From: Pseudomonas lalucatii
Lineage (GTDB): Bacteria; Pseudomonadota; Gammaproteobacteria; Pseudomonadales; Pseudomonadaceae
DNA: 64,000 nt
Direction: 5' to 3'
Assembly: GCF_018398425.1 (NCBI RefSeq)
Contig: NZ_JADPMV010000001.1
Coordinates: 2,666,001 to 2,730,000 of the forward strand
Shown here piece after piece: positions 20,119 through 33,816 of this stretch (the first letter of the stretch is position 1; each line of letters begins with the position of its first letter). Below the pieces are notes generated by a model. The model saw nothing but the letters and a program-made list of their open reading frames with translations, was not told where the DNA came from and did no database searches. A program made the translations under genes and the position numbers.

Positions 20119-21663
20119 TTACCAGGTTTGGGTGGCCTTGAACTTCTCGATGCCGGCCTTGAGCTGGCCATCGATGTCGTCGTTGAAGTCACCCTTCTCG
20201 TTGATCTTGGCCAGCAGAGCGGCGTGATCCCGGTTGAAGTAGGCGATCAGGGCCTGCTCGAAGGCGCCGACCTTGGCGACTTCGATGTCCCGCAGGAAAC
20301 CACGGTCGGCGGCATACAGCGACAGCGACATGTCGGCGATGGACATCGGCGCATACTGCTTCTGCTTCATCAGCTCGGTAACGCGCTGACCATGCTCGAG
20401 CTGCTTGCGGGTGGCTTCGTCCAGGTCGGAGGCGAACTGGGCGAAGGCCGCCAGTTCACGGTACTGAGCCAGGGCGGTACGGATGCCACCGGAGAGCTTC
20501 TTGATGATCTTGGTCTGCGCGGCACCGCCTACACGGGATACCGAGATACCGGCGTTGACCGCCGGACGGATGCCCGAGTTGAACATGGCCGATTCCAGGA
20601 AGATCTGACCGTCGGTGATCGAGATCACGTTGGTCGGAACGAACGCGGAAACGTCGCCTGCCTGGGTTTCGATGATCGGCAGGGCGGTCAGGGAACCGGT
20701 CTTGCCTTTCACTTCGCCGTTGGTGAACTTCTCGACATACTCTTCGGAGACGCGCGAGGCACGCTCCAGCAGACGGCTGTGGAGATAGAACACGTCGCCC
20801 GGGTAGGCTTCGCGGCCCGGCGGGCGGCGCAGCAGCAGGGAGATCTGGCGGTAGGCCACGGCCTGCTTGGACAGATCGTCATAGACGATCAGCGCGTCTT
20901 CGCCGCGGTCGCGGAAGTACTCACCCATGGTGCAGCCGGCGTACGGTGCGATGAACTGCAGCGCAGCGGATTCGGAGGCGGAAGCGGCCACCACGATGGT
21001 GTTGGCCAGGGCGCCGTTCTCTTCCAGCTTGCGCACCACGTTGGCGATGGTCGACTGCTTCTGACCGATGGCCACGTAGACGCAGCGGATGCCGCTGTTC
21101 TTCTGGTTGATGATGGCGTCGACGGCCAGAGCGGTCTTACCGATCTGACGGTCACCGATGATCAGCTCGCGCTGGCCACGGCCGACCGGGATCATGGCAT
21201 CGACCGACTTGTAGCCGGTCTGAACCGGCTGGTCGACCGACTTACGCCAGATCACGCCCGGCGCAACCTTTTCAACCGCGTCGGTGGCGACGTTGTTGAG
21301 CGGGCCCTTGCCGTCGATCGGGTTGCCCAGGGCATCGACCACGCGGCCCAGCAGTTCCGGACCGACCGGGACTTCCAGGATGCGCCCGGTGCACTTGGCG
21401 CTCATGCCTTCGGCCAGGCTGGTGTAGGCACCCAGCACCACGGCACCGACGGAGTCCTGCTCCAGGTTCAGTGCCATGCCGAAGACGCCGCCCGGGAACT
21501 CGATCATTTCGCCGTACATGACGTCGGCGAGACCGTGAATGCGCACGATGCCGTCGGAAACGCTGACGACTGTGCCTTCGTTGCGGGCTTGGGAGGCGAC
21601 GTCGAGTTTCTCGATGCGCCCCTTGATGATTTCACTAATTTCGGAAGGATTGAGTTGCTGCAT
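20119..21663 (-). CDS. atpA: ATP synthase alpha subunit
   Basis: 514 residues, the non-catalytic nucleotide-binding F1 subunit. Walker A GDRQIGKT at 170-177; Walker B region [12 protein letters not shown]; the arginine-finger region [17 protein letters not shown] is complete. Twenty-one bases after atpH. Confidence 0.98.
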   Translation of the reverse strand: MQQLNPSEISEIIKGRIEKLDVASQARNEGTVVSVSDGIVRIHGLADVMYGEMIEFPGGVFGMALNLEQDSVGAVVLGAYTSLAEGMSAKCTGRILEVPVGPELLGRVVDALGNPIDGKGPLNNVATDAVEKVAPGVIWRKSVDQPVQTGYKSVDAMIPVGRGQRELIIGDRQIGKTALAVDAIINQKNSGIRCVYVAIGQKQSTIANVVRKLEENGALANTIVVAASASESAALQFIAPYAGCTMGEYFRDRGEDALIVYDDLSKQAVAYRQISLLLRRPPGREAYPGDVFYLHSRLLERASRVSEEYVEKFTNGEVKGKTGSLTALPIIETQAGDVSAFVPTNVISITDGQIFLESAMFNSGIRPAVNAGISVSRVGGAAQTKIIKKLSGGIRTALAQYRELAAFAQFASDLDEATRKQLEHGQRVTELMKQKQYAPMSIADMSLSLYAADRGFLRDIEVAKVGAFEQALIAYFNRDHAALLAKINEKGDFNDDIDGQLKAGIEKFKATQTW

Positions 21664-21684
21664 AGCTCTGCTGCCCCTTCAAAC

Positions 21685-22221
21685 TCAAGATTTCAATGCT
21701 TCGGCCAGCTTCGCGATCTTGCCGCGAACTGAGCCATCGATAACCAGGTCGCCGGCGCGAATGACGACACCACCGATCAGGGTGGCGTCCTCCGCGGCGT
21801 GCAGACGCACTTCTCGGCTGAGCCGTGCACTGAGAACCTTGGCGAGTTTGTCTTGCTGTTCATCGCTCAATGCGAAGGCACTGGTGACATCCACGTCGAT
21901 CGACTTCTCCTGTTCGGCCTTGTACAGCTCGAACAGCGCGACGATCTCCGGCAACAGGGCCAGACGATCGTTCTCGGCGAGAACGTGGATGAAATTGCGT
22001 ACCTGGGCGTCGAACTTGTCACCACACACCTCGATGAAGGTGGTGGCCTTATCTGTACTCGTCAGACGCGGGGCCTTGAGCACGCGCTGCATGGTGTCGT
22101 CCTGCGACACCGCAGACGCCAGGCCGAGCATGGCTGACCAATCGGCCAGCTGCTGGTGGGCCTGGGCGTACTCGAAGGCAGCCTTGGCGTAAGGTCGGGC
22201 CAGCGTGGTCAGTTCTGCCAT
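21685..22221 (-). CDS. atpH: ATP synthase delta subunit
   Basis: 178 residues, the peripheral-stalk cap joining F1 to the b subunits. Helical N-terminal domain ([14 protein letters not shown]) and C-terminal domain with [20 protein letters not shown], the family signature. Fourteen bases after atpF. Confidence 0.96.
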   Translation of the reverse strand: MAELTTLARPYAKAAFEYAQAHQQLADWSAMLGLASAVSQDDTMQRVLKAPRLTSTDKATTFIEVCGDKFDAQVRNFIHVLAENDRLALLPEIVALFELYKAEQEKSIDVDVTSAFALSDEQQDKLAKVLSARLSREVRLHAAEDATLIGGVVIRAGDLVIDGSVRGKIAKLAEALKS

Positions 22222-22235
22222 GATCGCGCCCTCGC

Positions 22236-22706
22236 TTAGATTTCGGCTGCCAGTTTGTTAACCAGCTCCGCATGCGCGTTATGGTCGATGGATACGCCCA
22301 GGATCTTCTCGGCGCCGCTGACCGCCAGGCTGCCCACTTGGGCACGCAGGGCGTCCTTGACGCTGTTCAGTTCCTGTTCGATCTCGGCCTGAGCCTGAGC
22401 CTTCACGCGATCCGCTTCGACACGCGCCTGTTCACGGGCCTCGTCGACGATCTGGGTACCGCGTTTCTTGGCCTGCTCGATGATCTCGGCTGCCTGGGTT
22501 TTGGCTTCGCGCAGTTGTTGGGCCACTTTCTCATGGGCCAACTCCAGGTCACGAGCCGCACGGTTGGCAGCGTCCAGGCCATCTGCAATCTTCTTCTGAC
22601 GCTCCTGCAAAGCCGTAATGACCGGGGGCCACACGTACTTCATGCAGAACATCACGAAGATGAAGAAGGCAACGGACTGGCCAATCAGGGTTGCATTAAT
22701 GTTCAC
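22236..22706 (-). CDS. atpF: ATP synthase b subunit
   Basis: 156 residues, F0 peripheral stalk. One N-terminal membrane helix ([20 protein letters not shown]) followed by a long charged helix that dimerises. The start is a GTG at 22706, giving the conserved MNINAT N-terminus and length; GAGGTG precedes it. Confidence 0.96.
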   Translation of the reverse strand: MNINATLIGQSVAFFIFVMFCMKYVWPPVITALQERQKKIADGLDAANRAARDLELAHEKVAQQLREAKTQAAEIIEQAKKRGTQIVDEAREQARVEADRVKAQAQAEIEQELNSVKDALRAQVGSLAVSGAEKILGVSIDHNAHAELVNKLAAEI

Positions 22707-22762
22707 GCCAACACCTCGCTCGTTCGTTGTCCGGCAAACCAATCACTCGAATGAACGAGTGA

Positions 22763-23035
<273 letters not shown>

Positions 23036-23130
23036 TTATGTCGTATTGGTTAAGGTTTCTAAGGTAGAGCGGTAAAGCAAAATCGTTTGCAGCATGCCCT
23101 CGCGGGCGTCCACCAACATCACCACATCCA

Positions 23131-23157
23131 GGCCGACGCCCCATCGAGGAGTCGGCC
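23131..23157 (-). promoter_or_regulatory. Hairpin in the atpB-atpE gap
   Basis: Perfect 7-bp stem GGCCGAC/GTCGGCC with a 13-base loop in the 156-base gap between atpB and atpE, the longest gap in the operon. Could be an mRNA processing or stabilising element for the highly expressed atpE; no direct evidence. Confidence 0.35.
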
Positions 23158-23176
23158 GACGGATGCCTGGGAGCTG

Positions 23177-24467
<1,291 letters not shown>

Positions 24468-24492
24468 CGCGATCAACCCTGGAAACGGCCTC

Positions 24493-24506
24493 TGGTGTCG
24501 ACACCA
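24493..24506. promoter_or_regulatory. Palindrome in the atp operon leader
   Basis: TGGTGTCGACACCA, a 14-base perfect palindrome between the atp promoter and atpI, next to a T7 run on the minus strand. Could bind a regulator or form a small hairpin (5-bp stem, TCGA loop). Function unknown. Confidence 0.35.
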
Positions 24507-24553
24507 AAAAAATCAATAACTTGGCATAGTTTGTGCCGACGAAATGCGCGCAG

Positions 24554-24582
24554 AGTATAGGGGCGCTTCCCACCCCATTCAA
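24554..24582 (-). promoter_or_regulatory. Sigma-70 promoter of the atp operon
   Basis: The minus strand reads TTGAAT-N17-TATACT, about 90 bases before the atpI start and just after the parB stop. Confidence 0.7.
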
Positions 24583-24626
24583 CCTTCGGCAACGATTTCC
24601 GACTAGTCGTTAAGCGTGCAGATGTT

Positions 24627-25499
24627 TCAACGAATGTGCGCCAACACGCCTTGCAGCTCATCCAGCGAACTGTAGCGGATGACCAGTTGGCCTTTGCCCT
24701 TCTGTCCGTGCTTGATCTGCACCGGCGAGCCCAGGCGCTCAGCCAGGCGCTGTTCGAGGCGGCTGATGTCGGGATCCGGCTTGACCTTCTCGACAGGTTT
24801 CTCCTTGCTGTTCAGCCACTGCCGCACCAGTGCCTCGGTTTGGCGCACGGTCAGCCCGCGTGCGACAACATGTCGCGCCCCGTCGACCTGTTGTTCGGCC
24901 GGCAGGCCCAGCAAGGCGCGGGCATGGCCCATCTCGAGATCGCCATGGGAGAGCAGGATCTTGATCTCCTCCGGCAGGCCGATCAGGCGCAGCAGGTTGG
25001 TGATGGTCGCCCGCGATTTGCCGACGGCCTCGGCGACCTGCTGCTGGGTCAGCTGGAACTCCTGCTGCAGACGCTGCAGGGCGACGGCCTCCTCGATCGG
25101 GTTGAGGTCTTCGCGCTGGATGTTCTCGATCAGCGCCATGGCGATGGCGGCCTCGTCCGGCAGCTCTCGGACCATGGCCGGAATGCGCTCCAGGCCGGCC
25201 TGGTGGCAGGCGCGCCAACGGCGTTCACCGGCGACGATCTCGTAGCGACCGCCAGCGATCGGGCGCACCACGATCGGCTGCATCACGCCCTGGGCCTTGA
25301 TCGACTGGGCCAGTTCGTCCAGCGCGGTCGGGTCCATGTCGCGACGCGGCTGGTATTTGCCACGCTGGATCAGCTCCAGCGGCAGGTGTTGCAGTTCCTG
25401 GCGGTCGACCTGGACGGCTTCTTCCTGCAAGGCGGTGACACTGGTTCCCCCCAGCAGGGCGTCCAGGCCTCGCCCCAGCCCTCGTTTCTTGGCGGCCAT
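24627..25499 (-). CDS. parB: Chromosome partitioning protein ParB
   Basis: 290 residues. N-terminal ParA-contact segment (KKRGLGRGLDALLGG), the CTP-binding ParB/Srx domain with GERRWRACHQAG, the central helix-turn-helix (TQQQVAEAVGKSRATITNLLRL) that binds parS, and a C-terminal dimerisation domain. The ATG at 25499 gives the conserved N-terminus. It loads at parS; two such sites lie in recF at 36853 and 37483. Ten bases after parA. Confidence 0.96.
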   Translation of the reverse strand: MAAKKRGLGRGLDALLGGTSVTALQEEAVQVDRQELQHLPLELIQRGKYQPRRDMDPTALDELAQSIKAQGVMQPIVVRPIAGGRYEIVAGERRWRACHQAGLERIPAMVRELPDEAAIAMALIENIQREDLNPIEEAVALQRLQQEFQLTQQQVAEAVGKSRATITNLLRLIGLPEEIKILLSHGDLEMGHARALLGLPAEQQVDGARHVVARGLTVRQTEALVRQWLNSKEKPVEKVKPDPDISRLEQRLAERLGSPVQIKHGQKGKGQLVIRYSSLDELQGVLAHIR

Positions 25500-25509
25500 G
25501 CGGAATTCC

Positions 25510-26298
25510 TTATGCGGTAGCGGTGTGGGCGCTGGCGCGCTGTCGGCGAACCAGTTCGCCGGCCAACGCCAGGTAGGCGATGGCACCACGGGATTGCTTG
25601 TCGTAGACCAGCGCCGGCATGCCGAAGCTCGGTGCCTCGGCCAGGCGCACGTTGCGCGGGATCACGGTTTGATACAGCTGCTCGGCGAAATGCTCCTTGA
25701 GCTGCGCCGAGACGTCGTTGGTCAGGCTGATGCGCGGGTCGTACATGGTGCGCAGCAGCCCCTCGATCCTCAGCTGCGGATTGAGCATCTGGCCGATGCG
25801 CTGGATGCTGTTGATCAGATCGCTGAGGCCCTCGAGGGCGTAGTACTCGCACTGCATGGGGATGATCACCCCGTCGGCGGCGACCAGGGCATTGATCGTC
25901 AGCATGGACAGCGCGGGCGGGCAGTCGATGAGGATGTAGTCGTAGTTCTCGCGGATCGGCGCCAGGGCATTGCGCAGGCGACTCTCCTTCATCTGCATTT
26001 CCAGCAGGGCGACCTCCGCCGCGGTCAGGTCGCGGTTGGCCGGCAGCAACTGGTAGCCGCCGTGTTCGGAGAACTGCATGGCCTCGCCCAGGTTGCACTC
26101 GCCGATCAGCACGTCATAGATCGAATACTCGAGGGCATGCTTATCCACACCGCTGCCCATGGTGGCGTTGCCCTGGGGATCGAGGTCGATCAGCAGCACC
26201 CGGCGCTTGGTCGCCACCAGCGAGGCCGCCAGGTTGATGCAGGTGGTGGTCTTGCCCACCCCGCCTTTCTGGTTAGCGATTGCGAATACCTTAGCCAT
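25510..26298 (-). CDS. parA: Chromosome partitioning ATPase ParA (Soj)
   Basis: 262 residues. Deviant Walker A KGGVGKTT at 11-18, Walker B ILIDCPPA, and LIDLDPQGNAT. A nucleoid-bound ATPase that moves ParB-parS complexes after replication. Follows rsmG by 12 bases. A consensus DnaA box lies within the gene at 26141-26149. Confidence 0.96.
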   Translation of the reverse strand: MAKVFAIANQKGGVGKTTTCINLAASLVATKRRVLLIDLDPQGNATMGSGVDKHALEYSIYDVLIGECNLGEAMQFSEHGGYQLLPANRDLTAAEVALLEMQMKESRLRNALAPIRENYDYILIDCPPALSMLTINALVAADGVIIPMQCEYYALEGLSDLINSIQRIGQMLNPQLRIEGLLRTMYDPRISLTNDVSAQLKEHFAEQLYQTVIPRNVRLAEAPSFGMPALVYDKQSRGAIAYLALAGELVRRQRASAHTATA

Positions 26299-26310
26299 CT
26301 GCCCTTCCCC

Positions 26311-26957
26311 CTAGACCGAGCGACGCAGTATCAGCAGATGGCGTTGGCCTTGGCAACCGGGAACCTTGAGCACCTCGGTGGCGATGAGGCGGAAGTCCGC
26401 CGGCAGCGCCTGCAGTTCGTCGTCCGGATGCACGCCCTTCATCGCCAGCCAGCGGGTCTGCTGGTCACCCAGATGGCGGGTCCAGTTGGCGAAGTCCTGC
26501 AGCGCGCTGAAGGCCCGCGAGCAGATGCCGGCGAACGGCCGGGGGGGCGTGAAGGCCTCGACCCGACTGTGGATAACTTCCAGGTTGGGCAGTTTCAGCT
26601 CCAGCTTCACCTGGGTGAGGAAGCGGGTCTTCTTGCCGTTGGAGTCGAGCAGGGTGAAGCGTCGCTGGGGAAACAGGATGGCCAGGGGAATCCCCGGCAT
26701 GCCGCCGCCGCTGCCGACGTCCAGCCAGTCGTCGCCGCCTTCGGCGACATAGGGCACCACGGACAGGCTGTCGAGCAAATGGCGGGAGACCATCTCGTCG
26801 GGATCGCGCACCGCGGTGAGGTTGTAGGCCTTGTTCCACTTGATCAGCAGCGCCAGGTAGGCGAGCAGCTGCTCTTGCTGCGTCGCGGACAGCTCGACGC
26901 CGAGCTCGCGGGCGCCCTGGGCCAGCTCCTCGGCATGGCGATGGGTAACCGTGGACA

Positions 26958-26958
<1 letters not shown>
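26311..26958 (-). CDS. rsmG: 16S rRNA m7G527 methyltransferase
   Basis: 215 residues. SAM-binding motif [16 protein letters not shown] at about 78-93 and the family helix [24 protein letters not shown]. Its ATG overlaps the mnmG stop codon by one base (TGATG), so the two are translationally coupled. Confidence 0.95.
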
Positions 26959-28850
<1,892 letters not shown>

Positions 28851-29381
28851 CACGCACCTCGTGCCTGTTGAGAATTGGGGGGCTTTTGGGTCGAAAAGCT
28901 GGAAAGCCGGCAAGTATAGGCAGTTAGCCCAGTCGAAAGAAGCCTTTTGCACAAAAAATAGCCAACCGGGAAGGAGGCAGCGGGTCGACCGGTTAATAAA
29001 GAATATATGAATGAATTTTTATAAAGACTTGTTTTTATGTTTATTACTTATGCAGCGATTTTCTGTGGATAGGTTCCTGCAGGTCCCGCTGCCGGTGACG
29101 TTGAGCGATGTATAAGGCTGTGCCATTCCGGTCGGTAGCCGGTGGGAGAGGTGGGTGTAGCCTGTGGAGGAAATGCCCTGTTATACACAGGGACGATTAT
29201 CCTCAGCTTTTTGGCCGGGTTATCGACTGGGCTCAGGGGCGGTTTTCCACAGGCCTCAGGAGCGTTGTGGATGACCTGCCGCGCGAGGTTTCGCCCAGGC
29301 GAACGCCCTCCGGCGGCATGCGCCACAGAGCTTTCGTGGGAAGGGTTAAGCGTTTGGCAGAGGAAGGCCGCTGGCGGCCAG
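28851..29381. other. mnmG-mnmE intergenic region with origin-like structure
   Basis: 531 bases with no credible gene; it carries the mnmG promoter region and a second oriC-like block (28993-29275, listed separately). The right part (29280-29381) is ordinary GC-rich sequence before the mnmE stop. Confidence 0.8.
28993..29275. other. Second oriC-like module (AT-rich stretch plus DnaA-box variants)
   Basis: An A/T-rich stretch (28993-29050, containing AAAGAATATA at 28998-29007) is followed by TGTGGATAG at 29064, TTATACACA at 29181, TTATCGACT at 29220, TTTTCCACA at 29243 and TGTGGATGA at 29266. Relative to the first box the offsets 0, 117, 156 and 179 nearly equal those in the rpmH-dnaA origin (0, 118, 157, 180), in the same orientations, and the A/T-rich segment is also similar. 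These are mostly weaker boxes than those of the main origin. Whether it initiates replication, titrates DnaA or is a relic is unknown. Confidence 0.65.
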
Positions 29382-30749
29382 CTATTTGCCGATGCAGAAG
29401 CTGGAGAAGATGCGCCCGAGCAGCTCGTCCGAACTGAAGGCGCCGGTGATCTCGCCCAGGGCATGCTGAGCCTGACGCAGGTCTTCGGCGAGCAGTTCGC
29501 CGGCGCCGGCCAGGGTCAGCTGGGCGTGGCCGTGGTCGAGGCTGGCTGCGGCCTGGCGCAGGGCCTGCAGGTGCCGGCGGCGGGCGCTGAAGCCGCTCTC
29601 GGTGGTCTGCTCGTAGCCCATGCAGGCCTTCAGATGTTCGCGCAGCAATTCCAGCCCGGTACCGGACTTGGCCGACAGGCTGAGGGTCACGTGACCATCG
29701 TCACCGACCTCCAGGGCCACCGGCTCGCCGGACAGATCGGCCTTGTTGCGGATCAGGGTGACCCTGGCCGGGTCCGGGCGCTGCTGGAGAAACTCCGGCC
29801 ACAGGGCGAAGGGATCGCCGGCCTCCGGCGCCGTGGCGTCGACCATCAGGAGGATGCGGTCGGCCTCGGCGATGGCCTTCAGCGCGCGTTCCACGCCGAT
29901 GCGCTCCACCTGGTCCTCGGTGTCGCGCAGGCCGGCGGTGTCGACCACGTGCAGGGGCATGCCGTCGATGTGGATATGTTCGCGCAGCACGTCGCGGGTG
30001 GTGCCGGCGATTTCGGTGACGATGGCCGCCTCGCGCCCGGCCAGGGCGTTGAGCAGGCTCGACTTGCCGGCGTTGGGCCGGCCGGCGATGACCACGGTCA
30101 TGCCCTCGCGCAGCAGGGCGCCCTGGCCCGCCTCGCGCAGCACTGTGGATAAGTCTTCGCGCAGGCCTTCGAGCAGGCCGAGGACATGGCCGTCGGCGAG
30201 GAAGTCGATCTCCTCCTCGGGGAAGTCGATGGCCGCCTCGACATAGATGCGCAACTGGATCAGCCGCTCGGTGAGGGCGTGGATGCGTCGCGAGAACTCG
30301 CCCTGCAGGGACCTCAGGGCGTTGCGTGCGGCCTGCTCGGAGCTGGCCTCGATCAGGTCGGCGATGGCTTCCGCCTGGGCCAGGTCGAGCTTGTCGTTGA
30401 GGAAGGCCCGCTCGCTGAACTCGCCAGGCCGTGCCTGGCGCGCGCCGAGCTCCAGGCAACGGCGCAGCAGCAGGTCCAGCACCACCGGGCCGCCGTGCCC
30501 CTGCAACTCGAGCACGTCCTCGCCGGTGAAGGAGTGGGGGCCGGGGAAGAACAGGCTCAGCCCCTCGTCGATCAGCTGGTCGTGCTGCGCATAAAAGGCG
30601 CCGTAATGGGCATAGCGCGGCTGTAGTTCGCGCTGGCAGATGTCGCGGGCGATCGCTCCCGCCAGCGGGCCGGAGACGCGCACTATGCCGACCCCGCCAC
30701 GGCCCTGGGCGGTGGCGACGGCGGCGATGGTTTCACGGAGGGTTTGCAT
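29382..30749 (-). CDS. mnmE: tRNA modification GTPase MnmE
   Basis: 455 residues. N-terminal folate-binding domain, a central helical domain, and an inserted Ras-like G domain with P-loop GRPNAGKS at 223-230, DTAGLRDT and NKAD; the C-terminal CIGK cysteine motif is present. Partner of MnmG. The ATG at 30749 gives the standard [19 protein letters not shown] start. A consensus DnaA box lies inside at 30144-30152. Confidence 0.96.
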   Translation of the reverse strand: MQTLRETIAAVATAQGRGGVGIVRVSGPLAGAIARDICQRELQPRYAHYGAFYAQHDQLIDEGLSLFFPGPHSFTGEDVLELQGHGGPVVLDLLLRRCLELGARQARPGEFSERAFLNDKLDLAQAEAIADLIEASSEQAARNALRSLQGEFSRRIHALTERLIQLRIYVEAAIDFPEEEIDFLADGHVLGLLEGLREDLSTVLREAGQGALLREGMTVVIAGRPNAGKSSLLNALAGREAAIVTEIAGTTRDVLREHIHIDGMPLHVVDTAGLRDTEDQVERIGVERALKAIAEADRILLMVDATAPEAGDPFALWPEFLQQRPDPARVTLIRNKADLSGEPVALEVGDDGHVTLSLSAKSGTGLELLREHLKACMGYEQTTESGFSARRRHLQALRQAAASLDHGHAQLTLAGAGELLAEDLRQAQHALGEITGAFSSDELLGRIFSSFCIGK

Positions 30750-30772
30750 GCTGGACTCCGAAGGCTGGATAG

Positions 30773-30800
30773 CAAGACGCCCCACTGCGGGGGCGTCTTG
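30773..30800. promoter_or_regulatory. Hairpin between yidC and mnmE
   Basis: 11-bp perfect stem CAAGACGCCCC/GGGGCGTCTTG. The tail toward mnmE (minus strand) lacks a T run, while the plus-strand tail has only TTT; probably an intercistronic structure rather than a full terminator. Confidence 0.4.
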
Positions 30801-30825
30801 TTTAGCGCTCAGAAGCGGGGGCGGG

Positions 30826-32499
30826 TCAGGCGGCAGCAGCCTTGCTCGCGGCTTCGATCTTGCGGGTAATGTACCACTGCTGGGCGATGGACAGGACGTT
30901 GTTGACCACCCAATACAGCACCAGACCGGCCGGGAACCAGAGGAAGAAGAAGGTGAAGATGATCGGCATCAGCTTCATCACCCGGGCCTGCATCGGATCC
31001 GGCGGCGTCGGATTGAGCTGCTGCTGGATGAACATGGTGGCGCCCATGATGATCGGCAGGATGAAGAACGGATCCTTGATCGACAGGTCGGTTATCCACA
31101 GCAGCCAGGGCGCCTGGCGCATCTCCACGCTTTCCAGCAGTACCCAGTAGAGGGCGAGGAACACCGGCATCTGCACCAGGATCGGCAGGCAGCCGCCGAG
31201 CGGGTTGATCTTCTCCTTCTTGTACAGCTCCATCATCGCCTGGGACATCTTCTGGCGATCGTCGCCGAACTGTTCCTTCAACGCCTGCAACTTGGGCGAT
31301 ACCGCCCGCATGCGCGCCATCGACTTGTAGCTGGCGGCCGACAGCGGGAAGAACGCCAGCTTGATGATGATGGTCAGGACGATGATCGACCAGCCCCAGT
31401 TGCCCAGCAGGTCGTGGATATGGCCGAGCAGCCAGAAGATCGGCTTGGCCAGGAACCAGAGGATGCCGTAGTCGACGGTCAGATCCAGGCCGGGCGACAG
31501 CGCCTCGAGGTTGTCCTGGGTCTTCGGGCCGGCGTAGAGGATGGCGCTGGCCTCGGCACTGGCGCCGGCCGGTATGTTCAGTGCGGGACCGGTGAAGCCG
31601 ATGATGTAGTTGCCCTGGCTGTCCTTGCGGGTCTGCACCAGGTTGCTGCTGTCCTTGGCCGGGATCCAGGCGGTGACGAAGTAGTGCTGCAGCCAGGCGA
31701 TCCAGCCACCCTGCACGGTTTCGCGCAGGTTCTTGTCGTCCATGTCGCCGGTGGAAACCTTGGTGTAGGGCTTCTCCTGGGTCCAGAGGGCGGCGCCCAG
31801 GTAGGTCGCGGTGCCGGTGGCGGTGCTGGACGACGGGTCGCTGCTGTCGTCGCGCTTGAGCTGGGCAAACAGGTTGCCGGTCCAGGCCTGGCCACTCTGG
31901 TTGTCGATCTGGTAGCCGACGTTCAGGTCGTACTGGCCGCGCTCGAAGGTGAAGCGCTTGGTGTAGTTGACCCCGGCCTCACTGAACTGCAGTTCGACCA
32001 CCAACTGGTCCTGGCCATCGGCCAGACGGTATTCGCGCCGTTCGCTGCGGTACAGCGGGCGACCGCTGGCGCGAGCGTCAGGGCCGTTGGCGCCGGTCAG
32101 GCCGCTCTGCGCCAGGTACAGGCGCTCGCTGCCGTTGTCGAACAGCTGGAACGGCACGTCCGGACGATCCTGCCGGCGCGGGTACTGCAGCAGGTGCAGC
32201 TGCACCACGTCGCCGCCACGGGGGTCGATGGACAGGTCCAGGACATCGGTCTTGACCCGGATCAGCTCGTCGCTGACCGGGCTGCCGACCACCGCCGCCT
32301 CACTGGCTTCGGTGCCAGCCGTCGGCACATCGTCGCTGCTGGCGGCAACGGCGGTTTCCGGCAAGCCGGGTACGGTGCTACTGGCTGGGGCGGTCTGAGT
32401 CGGCAGCGCAGCTTGGCCATAGTCCTGGTTCCACTGGAGAACCATCATATAGGACACGATTGCCAGGGCGACGATCAGGATCGTGCGTTGAATATCCAT
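30826..32499 (-). CDS. yidC: Membrane protein insertase YidC
   Basis: 557 residues. N-terminal membrane anchor, a large periplasmic beta-domain (about 60-340), then five membrane helices of the Oxa1/Alb3 core with the signatures [15 protein letters not shown] and [20 protein letters not shown]. Inserts F0 subunits and other proteins into the inner membrane. Two bases after yidD. A consensus DnaA box lies inside at 31092-31100. Confidence 0.97.
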   Translation of the reverse strand: MDIQRTILIVALAIVSYMMVLQWNQDYGQAALPTQTAPASSTVPGLPETAVAASSDDVPTAGTEASEAAVVGSPVSDELIRVKTDVLDLSIDPRGGDVVQLHLLQYPRRQDRPDVPFQLFDNGSERLYLAQSGLTGANGPDARASGRPLYRSERREYRLADGQDQLVVELQFSEAGVNYTKRFTFERGQYDLNVGYQIDNQSGQAWTGNLFAQLKRDDSSDPSSSTATGTATYLGAALWTQEKPYTKVSTGDMDDKNLRETVQGGWIAWLQHYFVTAWIPAKDSSNLVQTRKDSQGNYIIGFTGPALNIPAGASAEASAILYAGPKTQDNLEALSPGLDLTVDYGILWFLAKPIFWLLGHIHDLLGNWGWSIIVLTIIIKLAFFPLSAASYKSMARMRAVSPKLQALKEQFGDDRQKMSQAMMELYKKEKINPLGGCLPILVQMPVFLALYWVLLESVEMRQAPWLLWITDLSIKDPFFILPIIMGATMFIQQQLNPTPPDPMQARVMKLMPIIFTFFFLWFPAGLVLYWVVNNVLSIAQQWYITRKIEAASKAAAA

Positions 32500-32501
32500 G
32501 A

Positions 32502-32747
32502 TTATTCGGCCATCGAAGAGGATCGGGAGGATTTCGCGGAGGGTACCGGATCGTAGCCACCGGGGTTCCAGGGGTGGCAGCGACCGAGCCGACGGAGAGT
32601 CAGCCAGCCACCACGCAGGAGGCCATGATGTTCGATGGCTTCCTGGGCGTAGCAGGAACAGCTGGGATAGAAGCGACAGTGACTGGCCATCAGCGGGCTG
32701 ATGGCATAGCGGTAGAACTGGATTGAAAGCAGAGCCAGTTTACGCAT
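32502..32747 (-). CDS. yidD: Membrane protein insertion efficiency factor YidD
   Basis: 81 residues. An amphipathic N-terminal helix and the conserved [17 protein letters not shown] and [18 protein letters not shown] motifs with three cysteines. Overlaps rnpA by 8 bases upstream and nearly touches yidC downstream. Confidence 0.93.
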   Translation of the reverse strand: MRKLALLSIQFYRYAISPLMASHCRFYPSCSCYAQEAIEHHGLLRGGWLTLRRLGRCHPWNPGGYDPVPSAKSSRSSSMAE

Positions 32748-33144
32748 GGGGACTGTCGCTTACCCCGGGTCGGGCATTGGCCTGCGGGGCAGCTTTGTCG
32801 CGCGCCAGGCGTTTCCAGAGCTTGCCGAACTGGTGGGCCAGTTCGGCGTTCTGCAAGTCGCCCAAGCCTTTACGTGCCACCACCACTATGTCCCAGCCTG
32901 CCAGGGCATCCTGGTTGAGGCGGAAGGATTCGCGGATCTGGCGTTTCAGGCGATTGCGTTCAACCGCGAGCTTGACGCTCTTCTTGCCGATCACCAGGCC
33001 CAGTCGGGGATGATCCAGCTCGTTGTTGCGCGCGAGCAGCAGGACATTTCTGCCCGGAGCCTTGCCGCTGGGGGAGTCGAAGACTGCCTTGAACTGGCGG
33101 GGGGTCAGCAGACGCTTTTCCCGGCCGAAGCCTCGACTCACCAC
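32740..33144 (-). CDS. rnpA: Ribonuclease P protein component
   Basis: 134 residues. Binds the catalytic RNA of RNase P for tRNA 5' maturation. The RNR motif [15 protein letters not shown] is at about 68-82, and the N-terminus [17 protein letters not shown] is typical. Twelve bases after rpmH. Confidence 0.95.
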   Translation of the reverse strand: MVSRGFGREKRLLTPRQFKAVFDSPSGKAPGRNVLLLARNNELDHPRLGLVIGKKSVKLAVERNRLKRQIRESFRLNQDALAGWDIVVVARKGLGDLQNAELAHQFGKLWKRLARDKAAPQANARPGVSDSPHA

Positions 33145-33156
33145 AAGACAGAATGC

Positions 33157-33291
33157 TTAGACAGTCAGACGCTTACGGCCCTTGGCGCGGCGACGCGACA
33201 GGACGGCACGGCCGTTCTTGGTGGCCATACGGGCACGGAAGCCGTGGGTGCGAGCGCGCTTGATGGTGCTGGGTTGGAAAGTGCGTTTCAT
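33157..33291 (-). CDS. rpmH: 50S ribosomal protein L34
   Basis: 44 residues, full length: [20 protein letters not shown] at the N-terminus and [10 protein letters not shown] at the end. First gene of the rpmH-rnpA-yidD-yidC operon, reading away from oriC. Confidence 0.98.
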   Translation of the reverse strand: MKRTFQPSTIKRARTHGFRARMATKNGRAVLSRRRAKGRKRLTV

Positions 33292-33351
33292 GATGCGGTA
33301 CCTGGGTGGTCGACGACGGGCCGGAATGGCCCCGGTTTTAAGAGACCGGCG

Positions 33352-33380
33352 ATTGTAGAGAAAGCCGTGGGTCAGGTCAA
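33352..33380 (-). promoter_or_regulatory. Sigma-70 promoter of rpmH
   Basis: The minus strand reads TTGACC-N17-TACAAT, about 60 bases before the rpmH start. Confidence 0.75.
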
Positions 33381-33404
33381 TTTCCAACCAGGCTTTCCGC
33401 CGAT

Positions 33405-33750
33405 CAGAAAGAATATAAAGAAGAGAATATTTAAAGATGTTTTGTAGTGCTTATGATGATTAGGCCGAGGCTTTTCTGTGGATAAGTAGCTGAGAGCCTC
33501 TTCAGGCATGGGCTCAAGGGGTGGGGCAAGTCTGTCGAAAAACGGTGCTGCGGCTGTGTGGAGGGGGCGGATAAGCTGAGGATGAAACGCCGGGTTATCC
33601 ACAGTGGGGTTATGCCTAGAGTTGTGCCCCGGTTTATCCAAGGGCTAGCGGCTTCGTTATCCACAGAGTTTCCGGGTGTCGGCGGAGTACCTCGCCGTTG
33701 CGGTAAGATCTTGATTTCCCTTGGTGGAGGGGCCGCTTTCGTGTGGATAA
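33405..33750. other. oriC: Chromosomal replication origin oriC
   Basis: An A/T-rich segment (AAAGAATATA at 33408 through GATGATTA near 33462) is followed by consensus DnaA boxes at 33477-33485 (minus), 33595-33603 (plus), 33657-33665 (plus) and 33742-33750 (minus), with weaker ones such as TTATCCAAG at 33634-33642. The position between rpmH and dnaA is the known Pseudomonas origin site. Confidence 0.92.
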
Positions 33751-33766
33751 CTCGTCCGGCGGAAGC

Positions 33767-33772
33767 TACAAT
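33767..33772 (+). promoter_or_regulatory. dnaA promoter -10 box, with a DnaA box at the -35 position
   Basis: TACAAT at 33767-33772. The -35 position overlaps the DnaA box at 33742-33750, which would let DnaA repress its own transcription; no good -35 sequence is visible. Confidence 0.45.
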
Positions 33773-33816
33773 GGCGGCTGTTTTTGCCTCACCGCCTTTC
33801 GACTTAGGGGATATCC

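Larger units (their letters stand above)
33292..33816. other. rpmH-dnaA intergenic region containing oriC
   Basis: 525 bases without genes: the rpmH promoter on the left, an A/T-rich unwinding stretch at about 33405-33465, DnaA boxes to 33665, and the dnaA promoter with its own box on the right. Confidence 0.9.

Noticed and set aside
30773-30800. Terminator between yidC and mnmE
   Set aside because: The stem is perfect but no T tract follows on the transcribed (minus) strand; kept only as a hairpin.
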